64,000 nucleotides of DNA from assembly GCA_023666835.1 (NCBI GenBank), contig JAMPBJ010000001.1:516283-580282 (forward strand), given 5' to 3'. The stretch is from Bacteroides sp. Lineage in GTDB: Bacteria > Bacteroidota > Bacteroidia > Bacteroidales > Muribaculaceae. Under the pieces are notes generated by a model. That model was not told where the DNA came from. It saw only the letters and a program-made list of their open reading frames with translations, and ran no database searches. Below, piece by piece: positions 35,691 through 44,532 of this stretch. The stretch's first letter is position 1; every line of letters begins with the position of its first letter. The translations under genes and the position numbers were made by a program.

Positions 35691-36233
35691 ATGGCAACAA
35701 AAATCAGATTACAACGTCATGGTCGCAAGAACTATGCGTTTTATCCTATTGTTATCGCCGATAGCAGGGCACCACGAGATGGTAAATTTATTGAAAGGAT
35801 AGGTTCTTATAATCCGAACACTAATCCTGCTACAGTAACTTTGAATTTCGATCGGGCTTTGTATTGGGTGAATGTTGGCGCTCAGCCGACCGACACTGTT
35901 CGCAACATCCTCTCTCAAGAAGGCGTCCTCTTGATGAAGCACCTTCAGGGTGGCGTAAAAAAAGGCGCATTTGACGAAGCTGAAGCTCAGCGTCGTTTCG
36001 ATGCCTGGAAACAGAAAAAACAAGCCGCTGTTGAAGCCGCTCGCACATCAGTGGCATCTGCCAAGGCTGAAGCTGCCAAGCAGCGTCTTGCCGACGAGCA
36101 GACCAAAAACGCCGCCAAGGCCGAAGCCGTAGCCAAGAAAAAAGCCGAACTCGCTGCCGCTAAAGCCGAAGCTGAAGCCGCTGCCGCTGCTGAAGCTGCT
36201 CCCGAAACGGCTGAAGAAACTCCCGCCGAATAA
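35691..36233 (+). CDS. rpsP: 30S ribosomal protein S16 with long C-terminal extension
   Basis: A 180-residue protein. Residues 1-80 are the conserved S16 core ([26 protein letters not shown], then [15 protein letters not shown]). The remaining 100 residues are an Ala/Lys/Glu-rich extension ([21 protein letters not shown], ending ETAEETPAE) that is likely a long helix reaching out from the small subunit. The extension is usual in Bacteroidota and is not a fusion. S16 helps assemble the 30S subunit. The gene stands alone with its own promoter and terminator. Confidence 0.96.
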   Translation: MATKIRLQRHGRKNYAFYPIVIADSRAPRDGKFIERIGSYNPNTNPATVTLNFDRALYWVNVGAQPTDTVRNILSQEGVLLMKHLQGGVKKGAFDEAEAQRRFDAWKQKKQAAVEAARTSVASAKAEAAKQRLADEQTKNAAKAEAVAKKKAELAAAKAEAEAAAAAEAAPETAEETPAE

Positions 36234-36287
36234 TTCCTCGGTGAGTCGTCCGGCGGTCGATGTCGACCGGCGGTCACAGATAACAGA

Positions 36288-36322
36288 AACCCGAAATCGC
36301 TCAACCGCATTTCGGGTTTTTC
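36288..36322 (+). terminator. Intrinsic terminator of rpsP
   Basis: AACCCGAAAT and ATTTCGGGTT (36288-36297 with 36309-36318) form a 10-base stem followed by TTTTTC. Confidence 0.9.
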
Positions 36323-36390
36323 TTTGATATTGGTGATCCGTTTATTTGCTATTATTTACTATTTTAGGATCAAGCGGCCGATTTGTGTTG

Positions 36391-36398
36391 TATCTTTG
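36391..36398 (+). promoter_or_regulatory. -7 box of the candidate small RNA
   Basis: TATCTTTG, 67 bases after the end of the rpsP terminator. No protein gene begins within the next 70 bases and a terminator follows at 36465. Confidence 0.5.
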
Positions 36399-36437
36399 CA
36401 GCGTGGCCATCCTTATAAGTGTGCAAATGCTTATTTA

Positions 36438-36470
36438 GAGGCTGACGTGAGGCCGACGTAAGGTCGACAT
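36438..36470 (+). repeat. Three tandem 11-base repeats
   Basis: GAGGCTGACGT, GAGGCCGACGT and AAGGTCGACAT follow one another without gaps. The 11-base period is one helical turn, so a protein-binding array is as possible as an RNA structure. Confidence 0.6.
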
Positions 36471-36493
36471 ATCGCTTTTTATGTCGCTTTTTA
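36465..36493 (+). terminator. Terminator of the candidate small RNA
   Basis: A 7-base stem (36465-36471 with 36480-36486) with an 8-base loop and CTTTTTA tail. It can also act on readthrough from rpsP. Confidence 0.6.
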
Positions 36494-36503
36494 TTCGTTT
36501 GAC

Positions 36504-36534
36504 TTTGATGTTTAACGAAAACAAAGTAATTTTG
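36504..36534 (+). promoter_or_regulatory. Promoter of glnS
   Basis: TTTG (36504-36507) and TAATTTTG (36527-36534) are separated by 19 bases. It places the transcription start near 36540, so the start codon must be the later ATG at 36615. Confidence 0.75.
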
Positions 36535-36614
36535 CACAATTGTTGTGTAGGCTCCCGTCGCATCTTATGCATCAATATAACCGATTATTCATATTCAAAT
36601 TCAATTCATACACC

Positions 36615-38318
36615 ATGGCAGAAAAAGAAATGGAAGAAACGCAGGAAAAGAAAAGTCTTAACTTTGTGGAGCAGATAGTGTTCGACGATCTGCAAGCCGG
36701 CAAAAATGGTGGACGCCTCAATACTCGTTTCCCACCCGAACCCAACGGATACCTCCACATCGGGCACGCAAAAGCCATATGTATGGATTTCGGTGTAGCC
36801 GAGAAGTTTGGCGGCACTTGCAATCTTCGTTTCGACGATACCAACCCGGTCAAGGAAGACGTGGAATATGTCGATTCCATACGTGAAGATATCAAATGGC
36901 TTGGATTTGACTGGGCCGACAGAGAATACTATGCCAGCGACTACTTCCCTCAGCTCTATGATCTGGCCATCCGTCTGATCAAGGAAGGAAAAGCCTATGT
37001 CGACGATCAGACATCCGAACAGATAGCTGCTCAGAAAGGCACTCCCACCACCCCCGGTCAGGAAAGCCCCTATCGTAATCGTTCGGTCGAAGAAAACCTC
37101 GACCTGTTTCAGCGCATGAATGCCGGAGAATTCGACGAAGGCTCGCGCGTGCTCCGCGCCAAAATTGATATGGCCTCCGACAACATGCACTTCCGCGATC
37201 CCATCATGTATCGTATCATCAAGACGCCCCATCATCGCACCGGCACCAAATGGAACGTCTACCCGATGTATGATTTCGCCCACGGACAGAGCGACTATTT
37301 CGAAGGCGTTACTCACTCGATTTGCACTCTCGAGTTCGTTCCTCATCGTCCTCTCTACGACTACTTTGTCGATGAGCTTGCCGATGAAACTTATCGTCCG
37401 CGCCAGATCGAATTCAATCGCCTCAATCTCACATACACCGTGATGAGCAAGCGTAAATTGCTCCAGCTCGTTAAGGAAGGCCTTGTGGCAGGTTGGGACG
37501 ATCCTCGCATGCCGACCATCTCCGGTATGCGCCGCCGCGGTTTCACTCCTCGCTCCATCCGTAATTTCATCGATAAGATCGGCTACACCAAATATGAAGC
37601 TCTTAACAGCGTATCGCTTCTTGAACATGCAGTGCGTGAAGACCTCAACGCCCTCTCAACTCGCTGCATGGCCGTCATTAATCCGGTCAAGGTGGTCATC
37701 ACCAACTATCCCGACGGCAAGGTGGAAATGGTCGAAATGGAGAACAACCCCGAAGATCCGCAAGCCGGAACTCACTCCATGCCTTTCGCTCGCGAAATCT
37801 ACATCGAACGCGACGACTTTATGGAAAACCCGCCCAAAAAGTTCTTCCGTCTGGCCCCCGAAGGCGAAGTCCGCCTTAAAGGTGCCTATATCGTAAAATG
37901 CACCGGTGTGAAAAAAGATGCCGACGGCAACATTGAAGAGATCTATTGCACCTACGATCCTGAAACCCGCAGCGGTATGCCGGGCAGCATGCGTAAGGTA
38001 AAGGGTACGCTTCATTGGGTATCGGCCAAGCATGCTGTCGATGCTACCGCACGTCTCTACGACCGATTGTTCAATGTCGAAAATCCGGCCGCCGAAACCG
38101 ATCGCGATTTCCGCGAGATGCTCAACCCCGATTCGCTTAAAGTGGTTGAAGGCATCAAGGTAGAGCCCTTCCTCGCCGAAAACGCACGTCCGCTCGAACA
38201 CTTCCAGTTCCAGCGCATAGGCTATTTCACGCCCGACAAGGATTCCACTCCCGAGCATCTCATTTTCAACCGCACTATCGCTTTGAAGGACAGCTGGGAA
38301 AAAGCCCAGAAAAAATAA
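36615..38318 (+). CDS. glnS: Glutaminyl-tRNA synthetase
   Basis: A 567-residue class I synthetase that charges tRNA-Gln. The HIGH motif is in PPEPNGYLHIGHAKAI, the KMSKS-type motif in VMSKRKLL, and an anticodon-binding beta-barrel fills the C-terminal third. The segment SRPGMPGS-like (ETRSGMPGSMRKVKGTLHWVS in parts) is a GlnRS hallmark. GlnRS rather than non-discriminating GluRS implies direct Gln-tRNA formation. The start at 36615 (MAEKEMEETQ) avoids the promoter and a Cys-rich non-conserved N-terminus in the open frame from 36540. A TPR-protein gene follows 36 bases downstream. Confidence 0.96.
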   Translation: MAEKEMEETQEKKSLNFVEQIVFDDLQAGKNGGRLNTRFPPEPNGYLHIGHAKAICMDFGVAEKFGGTCNLRFDDTNPVKEDVEYVDSIREDIKWLGFDWADREYYASDYFPQLYDLAIRLIKEGKAYVDDQTSEQIAAQKGTPTTPGQESPYRNRSVEENLDLFQRMNAGEFDEGSRVLRAKIDMASDNMHFRDPIMYRIIKTPHHRTGTKWNVYPMYDFAHGQSDYFEGVTHSICTLEFVPHRPLYDYFVDELADETYRPRQIEFNRLNLTYTVMSKRKLLQLVKEGLVAGWDDPRMPTISGMRRRGFTPRSIRNFIDKIGYTKYEALNSVSLLEHAVREDLNALSTRCMAVINPVKVVITNYPDGKVEMVEMENNPEDPQAGTHSMPFAREIYIERDDFMENPPKKFFRLAPEGEVRLKGAYIVKCTGVKKDADGNIEEIYCTYDPETRSGMPGSMRKVKGTLHWVSAKHAVDATARLYDRLFNVENPAAETDRDFREMLNPDSLKVVEGIKVEPFLAENARPLEHFQFQRIGYFTPDKDSTPEHLIFNRTIALKDSWEKAQKK

Positions 38319-38354
38319 GAGTGCGTCTAAGAGTTCTTATACCCGCTTATATCG

Positions 38355-39803
38355 ATGCCCCCTGCCGACGACAATGAATTGAGCCGTCTCTACGAGTCGT
38401 TTATCAACGCCGCAGAGACCGATGGCGACTTCTCCGGCTTCTCGAAAGATGATCTTATCGACATCTTCGACTATTCCAGAGGAGTCCCCAATGATTTCAT
38501 TTCCGAACAGGTGCTGGTCATTGGACTTATGCGCTACCCCGATTCTGTTGATCTGTTCAAACGCAAAGCTCTCCTGTTCTATGATCTCGGGCGAGTCTCC
38601 ATGGCAGAGGAGGCTTTGGGTAAACTTCCTGAAAATGAATTTGTCCGTCAAGTCGGTGTCGTGCGGTTTGAATGGGCAGTATGTCACTCGGTCAAAAAAC
38701 TCGACGAAATCCTTCCGGGGCATGCCAATGGATCAATTGAAGATGGCGACATTATGTTTCTTGTCGATGTGTATGAGGAGATGGATCGTCTCGACGAACT
38801 GATCGCACATGCCGACCGTGTCTCGGAAATCAGTCAATATCCCGCCACCATCTTTTCCGAGCTGTTCAATCTATATATCGATAGAGGCGACTATGAAAAG
38901 GCAATCGGATTCGGCTTGAAACTGACTGAAATTGAGCCGTTCAACTTCGTATGGTGGTCGGAAATTGCAAGCATATATCTCACTCAGCTCGACCGTCCCG
39001 ACGATGCCATCGAAGCCGCTGAGTATGCCCTTGCCATCAACCCTCAGCAGCAGACCGCTCAGATGATCAAAGCGTTGGCTCTCTACGATTCCGATCATGA
39101 TGCAGCCCGCGCCATGGTTCGTGATGCTCTTGAAGAGGATGAAAACAATGCTAGCGCTCTCTATGTGGCTGCTTGCATCGATTTTTTCGAAAATCGCCAG
39201 CAGCATGCCATAGCCAACATACTCCGTATTCTCATCGGATTCGACTTCGTCCGCGCTCGTGACGCAATCGACCTGTTGTTTAAATCAATCACCGAGCCTC
39301 TCACCGATGATCAAAAACAATCGTTGGCCGGTAGTCTCTCCAACATGCGTGAAATCGACATCGAAAAATGGGTCGACAGACTGCTCCACATGCATCTCTA
39401 TCGCGGAGCTGTCGAACTGGCCGATATCGGTATCAGTCTCAATCGCTACTCGTTCAATACGGCCGAAAATATCACGGCGATTTCCGAAGCAATGTACAAG
39501 CTGAAGATGTATCGCGAGGTGTGCAGCCTGTTTTCAGGTTTCGAAAACAACTATGCCATAGAGTCATTGCCATATAACGTAGCATTGATGTACGCTCTGT
39601 CGCTTTATCATCTCGGTCTTTCGGATAGGGTGCATACATTCCTTGAGATGTTTAAAAGCAACCTGGTTCAGTCACAAACCGACCTTGATAAACTCATGAT
39701 TCACGAGCGCTTGATCTACGACGCAACCATCGACCGCCTGTACCTTCTCTGCAGATTCATCAACGGCGATACCGACGTCTCCGAATCCGACTTTGATTTA
39801 TAA
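38355..39803 (+). CDS. Tetratricopeptide-repeat protein
   Basis: A 482-residue cytosolic protein with at least five degenerate TPR-like helix pairs. Examples are ALLFYDLGRVSMAEEALGKL, LFNLYIDRGDYEKAIGFGLKLTEIEP and EIASIYLTQLDRPDDAIEAAEYALAINP in parts. No signal peptide or enzymatic motif is seen. Similar proteins accompany glnS in some Bacteroidales, but no role has been assigned. The last 6 bases overlap the 3' end of the MBL hydrolase gene on the other strand (stop codons form TTATAA). It is probably co-transcribed with glnS. Confidence 0.7.
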   Translation: MPPADDNELSRLYESFINAAETDGDFSGFSKDDLIDIFDYSRGVPNDFISEQVLVIGLMRYPDSVDLFKRKALLFYDLGRVSMAEEALGKLPENEFVRQVGVVRFEWAVCHSVKKLDEILPGHANGSIEDGDIMFLVDVYEEMDRLDELIAHADRVSEISQYPATIFSELFNLYIDRGDYEKAIGFGLKLTEIEPFNFVWWSEIASIYLTQLDRPDDAIEAAEYALAINPQQQTAQMIKALALYDSDHDAARAMVRDALEEDENNASALYVAACIDFFENRQQHAIANILRILIGFDFVRARDAIDLLFKSITEPLTDDQKQSLAGSLSNMREIDIEKWVDRLLHMHLYRGAVELADIGISLNRYSFNTAENITAISEAMYKLKMYREVCSLFSGFENNYAIESLPYNVALMYALSLYHLGLSDRVHTFLEMFKSNLVQSQTDLDKLMIHERLIYDATIDRLYLLCRFINGDTDVSESDFDL

Positions 39804-40436
39804 GAAAGGATTCGACCGCTTTTCCTTCATAATAGTTGTTGAAGGACCGTGTCCCGGAAATACTACAGTATCGTCGGGCAATGTCAGAAGTCGGCGCGTG
39901 ATGCTGTCAATCAGTTGTTTGTGATTGCCGCCCGGCAGGTCGGTTCGTCCGATGCTCCCCTGAAAAAGCGCATCGCCCGTAAACACCATCTTCGACCCGG
40001 GCAGATAATAGGCAACAGATCCGCGGCTGTGCCCCGGCACGCATATCACCCTTATCACTTCATTTCCCAGCTTCAATGTGTCATTGTCGTTAAGTAGGTG
40101 GCCGATCTCCAGAGCGCCGATTTGCAAAGGCAGCCCAAACATTTTTGCCTGCATGCCTCGGTTGAGCCCCAGATCATCATCGTCAGGGTGAGCGGTGGCT
40201 TTCAATCCATATTTGGCAGCTATGTGTTCGTAGCCGAATGTGTGATCGACGTGCAGATGCGTAAACAATTGATATTTTAGCTTTATTCCCTGATCTTCTA
40301 TCGTAGAATCTATTATCTCGTTTTCGTCGATGTTCGACATGCCGGGATCGATGACGGCTCCTTCACCGGTGGCTTTGTCCCAGATCAAGTATGTGACCTC
40401 CGAAAACGGATTGAATTGAAATCCAAGATATTTCAT
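39798..40436 (-). CDS. MBL-fold metallo-hydrolase (glyoxalase II / persulfide dioxygenase-like)
   Basis: A 212-residue metallo-beta-lactamase-fold enzyme. The metal motifs are THLHVDHTFG (HxHxDH), VPGHSRGS, FTGDALF and PGHGPST. The compact size and the GRTDLPGG segment put it in the glyoxalase II-like hydrolase group, often annotated as rhodanese-linked or persulfide dioxygenases, although hydroxyacyl-thioester hydrolysis is also possible. The ATG at 40436 overlaps the rsmG stop codon by 4 bases (ATGA), showing translational coupling, and is preferred to an upstream TTG. It may be cytosolic detoxification. Confidence 0.85.
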   Translation of the reverse strand: MKYLGFQFNPFSEVTYLIWDKATGEGAVIDPGMSNIDENEIIDSTIEDQGIKLKYQLFTHLHVDHTFGYEHIAAKYGLKATAHPDDDDLGLNRGMQAKMFGLPLQIGALEIGHLLNDNDTLKLGNEVIRVICVPGHSRGSVAYYLPGSKMVFTGDALFQGSIGRTDLPGGNHKQLIDSITRRLLTLPDDTVVFPGHGPSTTIMKEKRSNPFL

Positions 40437-41056
40437 AGTTTGCAATAGATGAGATTTTTTGTTTCAAAAAATTCTTCGGAGAAATAATCGCTGAGCGGCA
40501 CCTCGAGCACGGGTCGTCCTGCAGCTCGGATTTCTTCAGTCAGATCACCTCCTTTCAAGCATAACAATCCATTGGGCAATCTGTTGCGATTAGTCTTCGA
40601 AATATTTTTTCGTATCAGGGGAATGAGTTTGTCGAGAGTCATCACGGCACGGCTGACCACGAAGTCAAATTTTTCGCGGCATTCACCGCTGTCGCCATGC
40701 TGAAAGCTTACATTTTCAAGACCGATGCTTTCAGATATCGACTTGGCCACGGTTATCTTCTTGCCTATCCGGTCGATCAGATGAAACCGGCATTCGGGCC
40801 AAAGGATCGCCAACGGAATTCCCGGAAAACCGCCACCGGTCCCGAGATCGAGAAACGCGGTGCTCTCAACCGGTGTCATAAACTTGGCTATTGCAAGTGA
40901 ATGTAATATGTGGTGCTCGTAAAGATTGTCAATGTCTTTGCGCGATATGACGTTGATTCGCTCGTTCCATTCGGTGTAAAGCGGACCGATGGCCGTGAAC
41001 TGTTCTTTCTGCTTCTCCGTCAGATTAGGGAAATATTTTAATATAATGTCGACCAT
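40433..41056 (-). CDS. rsmG: 16S rRNA (guanine-527-N7) methyltransferase
   Basis: A 207-residue SAM-dependent methyltransferase that modifies G527 of 16S rRNA. The SAM site is FLDLGTGGGFPGIPLAI, and the VSRAVMTLDKLIPL segment is typical of RsmG. The ATG at 41056 (MVDIILKYFPNLTEKQ) is chosen over an upstream GTG. Downstream, the MBL hydrolase gene starts inside the stop codon. A TAATTTTG box at 41096-41089 on the minus strand lies 33 bases upstream, giving a normal leader. Confidence 0.94.
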   Translation of the reverse strand: MVDIILKYFPNLTEKQKEQFTAIGPLYTEWNERINVISRKDIDNLYEHHILHSLAIAKFMTPVESTAFLDLGTGGGFPGIPLAILWPECRFHLIDRIGKKITVAKSISESIGLENVSFQHGDSGECREKFDFVVSRAVMTLDKLIPLIRKNISKTNRNRLPNGLLCLKGGDLTEEIRAAGRPVLEVPLSDYFSEEFFETKNLIYCKL

Positions 41057-41088
41057 TGATTTAGACACAATTTAAGATATAACTTCGG

Positions 41089-41096
41089 CAAAATTA
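41089..41096 (-). promoter_or_regulatory. -7 box of rsmG
   Basis: TAATTTTG on the minus strand, divergent from the TACCTTTG box at 41110 for the neighbouring gene. Confidence 0.5.
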
Positions 41097-41109
41097 GCAA
41101 AAAAAACGC

Positions 41110-41117
41110 TACCTTTG
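41110..41117 (+). promoter_or_regulatory. -7 box of the cvfB-like gene
   Basis: TACCTTTG, 40 bases upstream of the start codon at 41158. No -33 TTTG at the expected distance. Confidence 0.5.
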
Positions 41118-41157
41118 ATGACCATATATCATTTATAACCGAATCTGCGAGCTCAAT

Positions 41158-42006
41158 ATGATAAAATTAGGAACAGTCAATCGTCTGAAAGTCGTCCGAA
41201 AGGTCGATTTCGGACTCTATCTTTCCGACGACGAGGGCAACGAGGTGTTGCTGCCGGCGCGCTACGTTGACAACCGCACGATGCGTCAGGATCAATCGAT
41301 CGGTGTGTTTGTCTACAATGACTCTGAGGATCGCCCGGTGGCTACGACCGACCGACCTGTGGCCATGGTCAATGAAGTAGCCTTCCTCCCGTGTGTGTCA
41401 ACCAACCGCTTCGGTGCTTTCCTCGACTGGGGACTGATGAAGGATCTCCTTGTGCCGTTCAGCGAACAAAAGGTGGCCATGCGTGCAGGTCGCAGCTATC
41501 CGGTGTTTATTTATCTTGATCATGCCTCCGGGCGAATAGTCGGATCGGCAAAACTTGAGAAGTTTCTCGGCAACGTCTATCCGCGTTGCAAGGCCGGCGA
41601 CAAGGTCTCGGCTCTCATCCTCCACAAGTCGCCGCTGGGCTATGTCTGTGCGGTCGACAATCTCTACCGTGGCATGATCTACGACAATCAATCGTTCGCC
41701 CCCTTGCGTCCTGGCATGAAGATAGATGCATGGGTACGTCAGATCCGGCCCGACGGCAAACTCGATCTTCTTGTGCGCCAGCCGCGGTCGGGTAGGGAGC
41801 GCACCGAGCGACTGGCCGATGAACTTCTCGAAGCCATAACCCTGGCCGGTGGACAGCTCCCTGTCAACGACAAATCCAACCCCGAAGAGATCAAAGCTCG
41901 GTTTCACTGCTCAAAGCGCGATTTCAAGCAAGCCGTGGGTCATCTGCTCAAAGCCGGTAAAATTGCCCAAAACGAACAAGGATTAGCACTTTTAGCCTCG
42001 CAGTAG
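41158..42006 (+). CDS. CvfB-like S1 RNA-binding protein
   Basis: A 282-residue protein with two or three S1-type OB folds (about 5-60, 70-130 and 145-215; [19 protein letters not shown] and [20 protein letters not shown]). A C-terminal winged-helix segment (about 245-282; [24 protein letters not shown]) follows, the domain order of CvfB. CvfB proteins bind RNA and affect virulence or stress genes in Firmicutes. In Bacteroidota the role is undefined. It is transcribed away from rsmG, from a promoter 40 bases upstream. lpxD follows 67 bases downstream and has a near-consensus -7 box of its own. Confidence 0.85.
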   Translation: MIKLGTVNRLKVVRKVDFGLYLSDDEGNEVLLPARYVDNRTMRQDQSIGVFVYNDSEDRPVATTDRPVAMVNEVAFLPCVSTNRFGAFLDWGLMKDLLVPFSEQKVAMRAGRSYPVFIYLDHASGRIVGSAKLEKFLGNVYPRCKAGDKVSALILHKSPLGYVCAVDNLYRGMIYDNQSFAPLRPGMKIDAWVRQIRPDGKLDLLVRQPRSGRERTERLADELLEAITLAGGQLPVNDKSNPEEIKARFHCSKRDFKQAVGHLLKAGKIAQNEQGLALLASQ

Positions 42007-42028
42007 CCGATATATAAGATTTTTTTTG

Positions 42029-42036
42029 CATCTTTG
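42029..42036 (+). promoter_or_regulatory. Near-consensus -7 box of lpxD
   Basis: CATCTTTG, one base off TAnnTTTG, 37 bases before the chosen lpxD start. It lies inside the upstream in-frame extension (start 42026), favouring the shorter protein. Confidence 0.4.
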
Positions 42037-42073
42037 CATAAATAAATCAAATTGTATACACACTCTTAATATT

Positions 42074-43105
42074 ATGGAATTTAGTATCAATCAAATCGCT
42101 GCTCTTGCCAATGGCACGGTTGAGGGCGATGGTGAGCTGAAAATCAATACCATAGCTAAGATTGAAGAAGGCCATCCCGGAGCAATTTCTTTCTTGTCTA
42201 ATCCGAAATATATCCCTTATATATATACTACTCAGTCATCTGCCGTGCTCGTGAGCAAGGATTTTGTGCCCGAACATCCTGTTTCGGCCACGCTTATCCG
42301 TGTCGATGATCCGTATGCCACGGTGGCCCACCTTCTCACCATCGTACAGCAAATGACCCAACCCCAGGTGAAAGGCATTGAACAGCCTTGCCACATCGCT
42401 GAAGGTGTTGATGTCGACGATGAAAGCTACATCGGTGCTTTTGCTTATATAGGCAAAGGCGTCCGTCTCGGCAAAGGCGTCAAGATCTATCCTCAGGCCT
42501 ATGTGGGCGACGGAGCTGTGATCGGCGACGGCACCATACTTTATGCCGGTGCCAAGGTCTACCACGGATGTGCGATCGGCAACAACTGCATCATCCACGC
42601 CGGTGCCGTCATCGGTGCTGATGGATTCGGTTTCGCTCCCACACCTCAAGGCTACGACAAAATCCCACAGATCGGAAATGTTGTCATCGAAGACAATGTG
42701 GAGATCGGTGCCAACACCACCATCGACCGCGCCGTGATGGGTAGCACTGTCATCGAAAAGGGTGTCAAACTCGACAATCTCATTCAGATTGCCCACAATT
42801 GCCGCATCGGCAGCAACACCGTGATGGCTTCGCAAGCCGGCGTTGCAGGCTCGACAAAAGTAGGGCAGTGGTGCATGCTCGGCGGTCAGGTCGGTCTTGC
42901 CGGACACATTCATGTCGGCGACCACGTGGAAATAGCCGCTCAGTCGGGCATTCACAAGGACGTACCCTCCGGCAGCCGCCTCTTCGGTTCTCCGGCCATG
43001 GACCTCAAGGCCTACGGACGCCAGGTGGTCAACATCAAAAATCTGCCCTCGTTGATCAAAAAGGTCGACGAACTGCAGCGTATAGTCAAGGAAAATAAAC
43101 AATAA
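42074..43105 (+). CDS. lpxD: UDP-3-O-acylglucosamine N-acyltransferase
   Basis: A 343-residue lipid A enzyme that adds the second acyl chain to UDP-3-O-acyl-GlcN. An N-terminal uridine-binding domain (about 1-100) precedes a left-handed beta-helix of hexapeptide repeats (about 105-300), and the catalytic His lies in [12 protein letters not shown]. Length is normal. The start [18 protein letters not shown] matches the family N-terminus. It opens the lpxD, lpxC-fabZ, lpxA operon (14 and 30 bases apart), which makes most early lipid A steps from one transcript. Confidence 0.96.
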   Translation: MEFSINQIAALANGTVEGDGELKINTIAKIEEGHPGAISFLSNPKYIPYIYTTQSSAVLVSKDFVPEHPVSATLIRVDDPYATVAHLLTIVQQMTQPQVKGIEQPCHIAEGVDVDDESYIGAFAYIGKGVRLGKGVKIYPQAYVGDGAVIGDGTILYAGAKVYHGCAIGNNCIIHAGAVIGADGFGFAPTPQGYDKIPQIGNVVIEDNVEIGANTTIDRAVMGSTVIEKGVKLDNLIQIAHNCRIGSNTVMASQAGVAGSTKVGQWCMLGGQVGLAGHIHVGDHVEIAAQSGIHKDVPSGSRLFGSPAMDLKAYGRQVVNIKNLPSLIKKVDELQRIVKENKQ

Positions 43106-43119
43106 ACCCATATCACACA

Positions 43120-44502
43120 ATGAAGCAAATCACGCTCAATGCTCCCTTTTCAGTTCATGGAAAGGGTTTGCACACCGGAATGGTGATAGATGCCGAATTC
43201 CTGCCGGCACCTGACAATCATGGATACAAAATCCAGCGTATCGATCTCGAAGGTCAGCCCATTCTCGACGCAGTGGCTGAAAATGTTGTCTCGACTGCCC
43301 GCGGCACTGTCATAGCCCGTGGCGACGTATCGGTCAGCACCATCGAACACGCCATGGCTGCTCTCTACGCCGCCGGTATTGACAATGTGCTCATAAAGGT
43401 CAATGGCCCCGAAATTCCGATCCTCGACGGCAGCGCCCGCGAGTTCTGCGAAAATATTGCCCAAGTCGGACTGGCAACTCAGAATGAAAGCAAGGACTAT
43501 TATATAGTTAAACAAAAAATCGAAGTTCGCGATGAAAACACAGGCGCGTCCATCGTCGTTCTCCCCGACGATGACTTCAGCGTTGACGTAATGATCCAGT
43601 TCGACTCTCCCGTAATCCCCAACCAGTATGCCACACTCGAAACCATCGACGACTTCGCCATGGAGATTGCACCGAGCCGCACATTCGTATTTGTCCGCGA
43701 AATCGAACCACTCGTCAAAGCCAACCTCATCAAAGGTGGCGACCTCGAGAACGCCGTCGTTATCTACGACCGCGAGATGGAACAGGCACAGCTCGACAAT
43801 CTCGCCGACATGATGGGCGTTCCCCACAAAGAAGTGACCGAGTTCGGCTACATCCAGGCCACTCCGCTCCGCTGGTCCAACGAACCGGCACGCCACAAAC
43901 TCATGGACGTTATGGGTGACCTCGCTCTCATTGGCCGTCCGCTTAAAGGCAAAGTGATCGCCACTCGACCCGGACACACCATCAACACCACATTCTCCAA
44001 AAAAATCCGCAAAGAGATCAAGCGCCAGGATGTGCAGGCTCCGCTCTACGATCCCAATAAGGCACCCTTATTCGACAACAATCAGATACGCGAAATGCTT
44101 CCCCACCGCTATCCGTTCCTCCTTGTCGACAAAGTCATCGAGCGCGGCGATAACTACATCGTAGGCGTTAAAAACATCACGGCCAACGAACCGTTCTTCA
44201 CTGGCCACTTCCCTGAAGAACCCGTGATGCCCGGCGTTCTCCAGATCGAAGCCATGGCTCAGACCGGCGGCCTGCTCGTACTTAGTGGGCTTGATGAACC
44301 CGAAAGATACTCCACCTATTTCATGAAGATCGACAATGTGAAATTCCGCAACAAGGTAGTGCCCGGCGACACCCTCATTTTCCACGTTTCGTTCATGACC
44401 GAGCTCCGTCGCGGTTGCGCCATGATGAAAGGCTACGCCTTCGTAGGCGAAAAGATCGTGTCGGAATGCGAGTTCATGGCTCAGATCATCAAGAATAAAT
44501 AA
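43120..44502 (+). CDS. lpxC-fabZ: Bifunctional UDP-3-O-acyl-GlcNAc deacetylase / 3-hydroxyacyl-ACP dehydratase
   Basis: A 460-residue fusion. Residues 1-300 are LpxC: the zinc ligands lie in STIEHAMAALYAAGIDN and HKLMDVMGDLALIG, and TRPGHTINT carries the catalytic His. Residues about 315-460 are FabZ: MLPHRYPFLLVDKV (catalytic His) and GHFPEEPVMPGVLQIEAMAQ (catalytic Glu). LpxC commits to lipid A, and FabZ dehydrates 3-hydroxyacyl-ACP for fatty acids from the same pool. Fusing them links the two pathways. The fusion is known in Bacteroidota and is not a novelty here. Confidence 0.97.
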   Translation: MKQITLNAPFSVHGKGLHTGMVIDAEFLPAPDNHGYKIQRIDLEGQPILDAVAENVVSTARGTVIARGDVSVSTIEHAMAALYAAGIDNVLIKVNGPEIPILDGSAREFCENIAQVGLATQNESKDYYIVKQKIEVRDENTGASIVVLPDDDFSVDVMIQFDSPVIPNQYATLETIDDFAMEIAPSRTFVFVREIEPLVKANLIKGGDLENAVVIYDREMEQAQLDNLADMMGVPHKEVTEFGYIQATPLRWSNEPARHKLMDVMGDLALIGRPLKGKVIATRPGHTINTTFSKKIRKEIKRQDVQAPLYDPNKAPLFDNNQIREMLPHRYPFLLVDKVIERGDNYIVGVKNITANEPFFTGHFPEEPVMPGVLQIEAMAQTGGLLVLSGLDEPERYSTYFMKIDNVKFRNKVVPGDTLIFHVSFMTELRRGCAMMKGYAFVGEKIVSECEFMAQIIKNK

Positions 44503-44532
44503 TAGTAATTGTTCAATCAATCATATCCAGAC

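Larger units (their letters stand above)
36404..36493 (+). ncRNA. Candidate small RNA between rpsP and glnS
   Basis: A TATCTTTG box at 36391-36398 is followed about 65 bases later by a hairpin (CGACATA/TATGTCG, 36465-36471 with 36480-36486) and a CTTTTTA tail. This defines a transcript of roughly 90 bases with no start codon context. Inside it are three tandem 11-base units (36438-36470). It ends 11 bases before the glnS -33 element. The start is approximate, and no known RNA family was recognised. It could also be an upstream attenuated leader of glnS. Confidence 0.4.
36234..36614. other. rpsP-glnS intergenic region
   Basis: 381 bases containing the rpsP terminator, a candidate small RNA (36404-36493) with tandem 11-base repeats, and the glnS promoter. 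No protein gene is supported. Confidence 0.7.

Noticed and set aside
35691-36233. Long S16 as a new fusion.
   Set aside because: The Ala/Lys-rich extension is typical of Bacteroidota S16 proteins.
43120-44502. LpxC-FabZ fusion as a new enzyme.
   Set aside because: The fusion is already well known in Bacteroidota.
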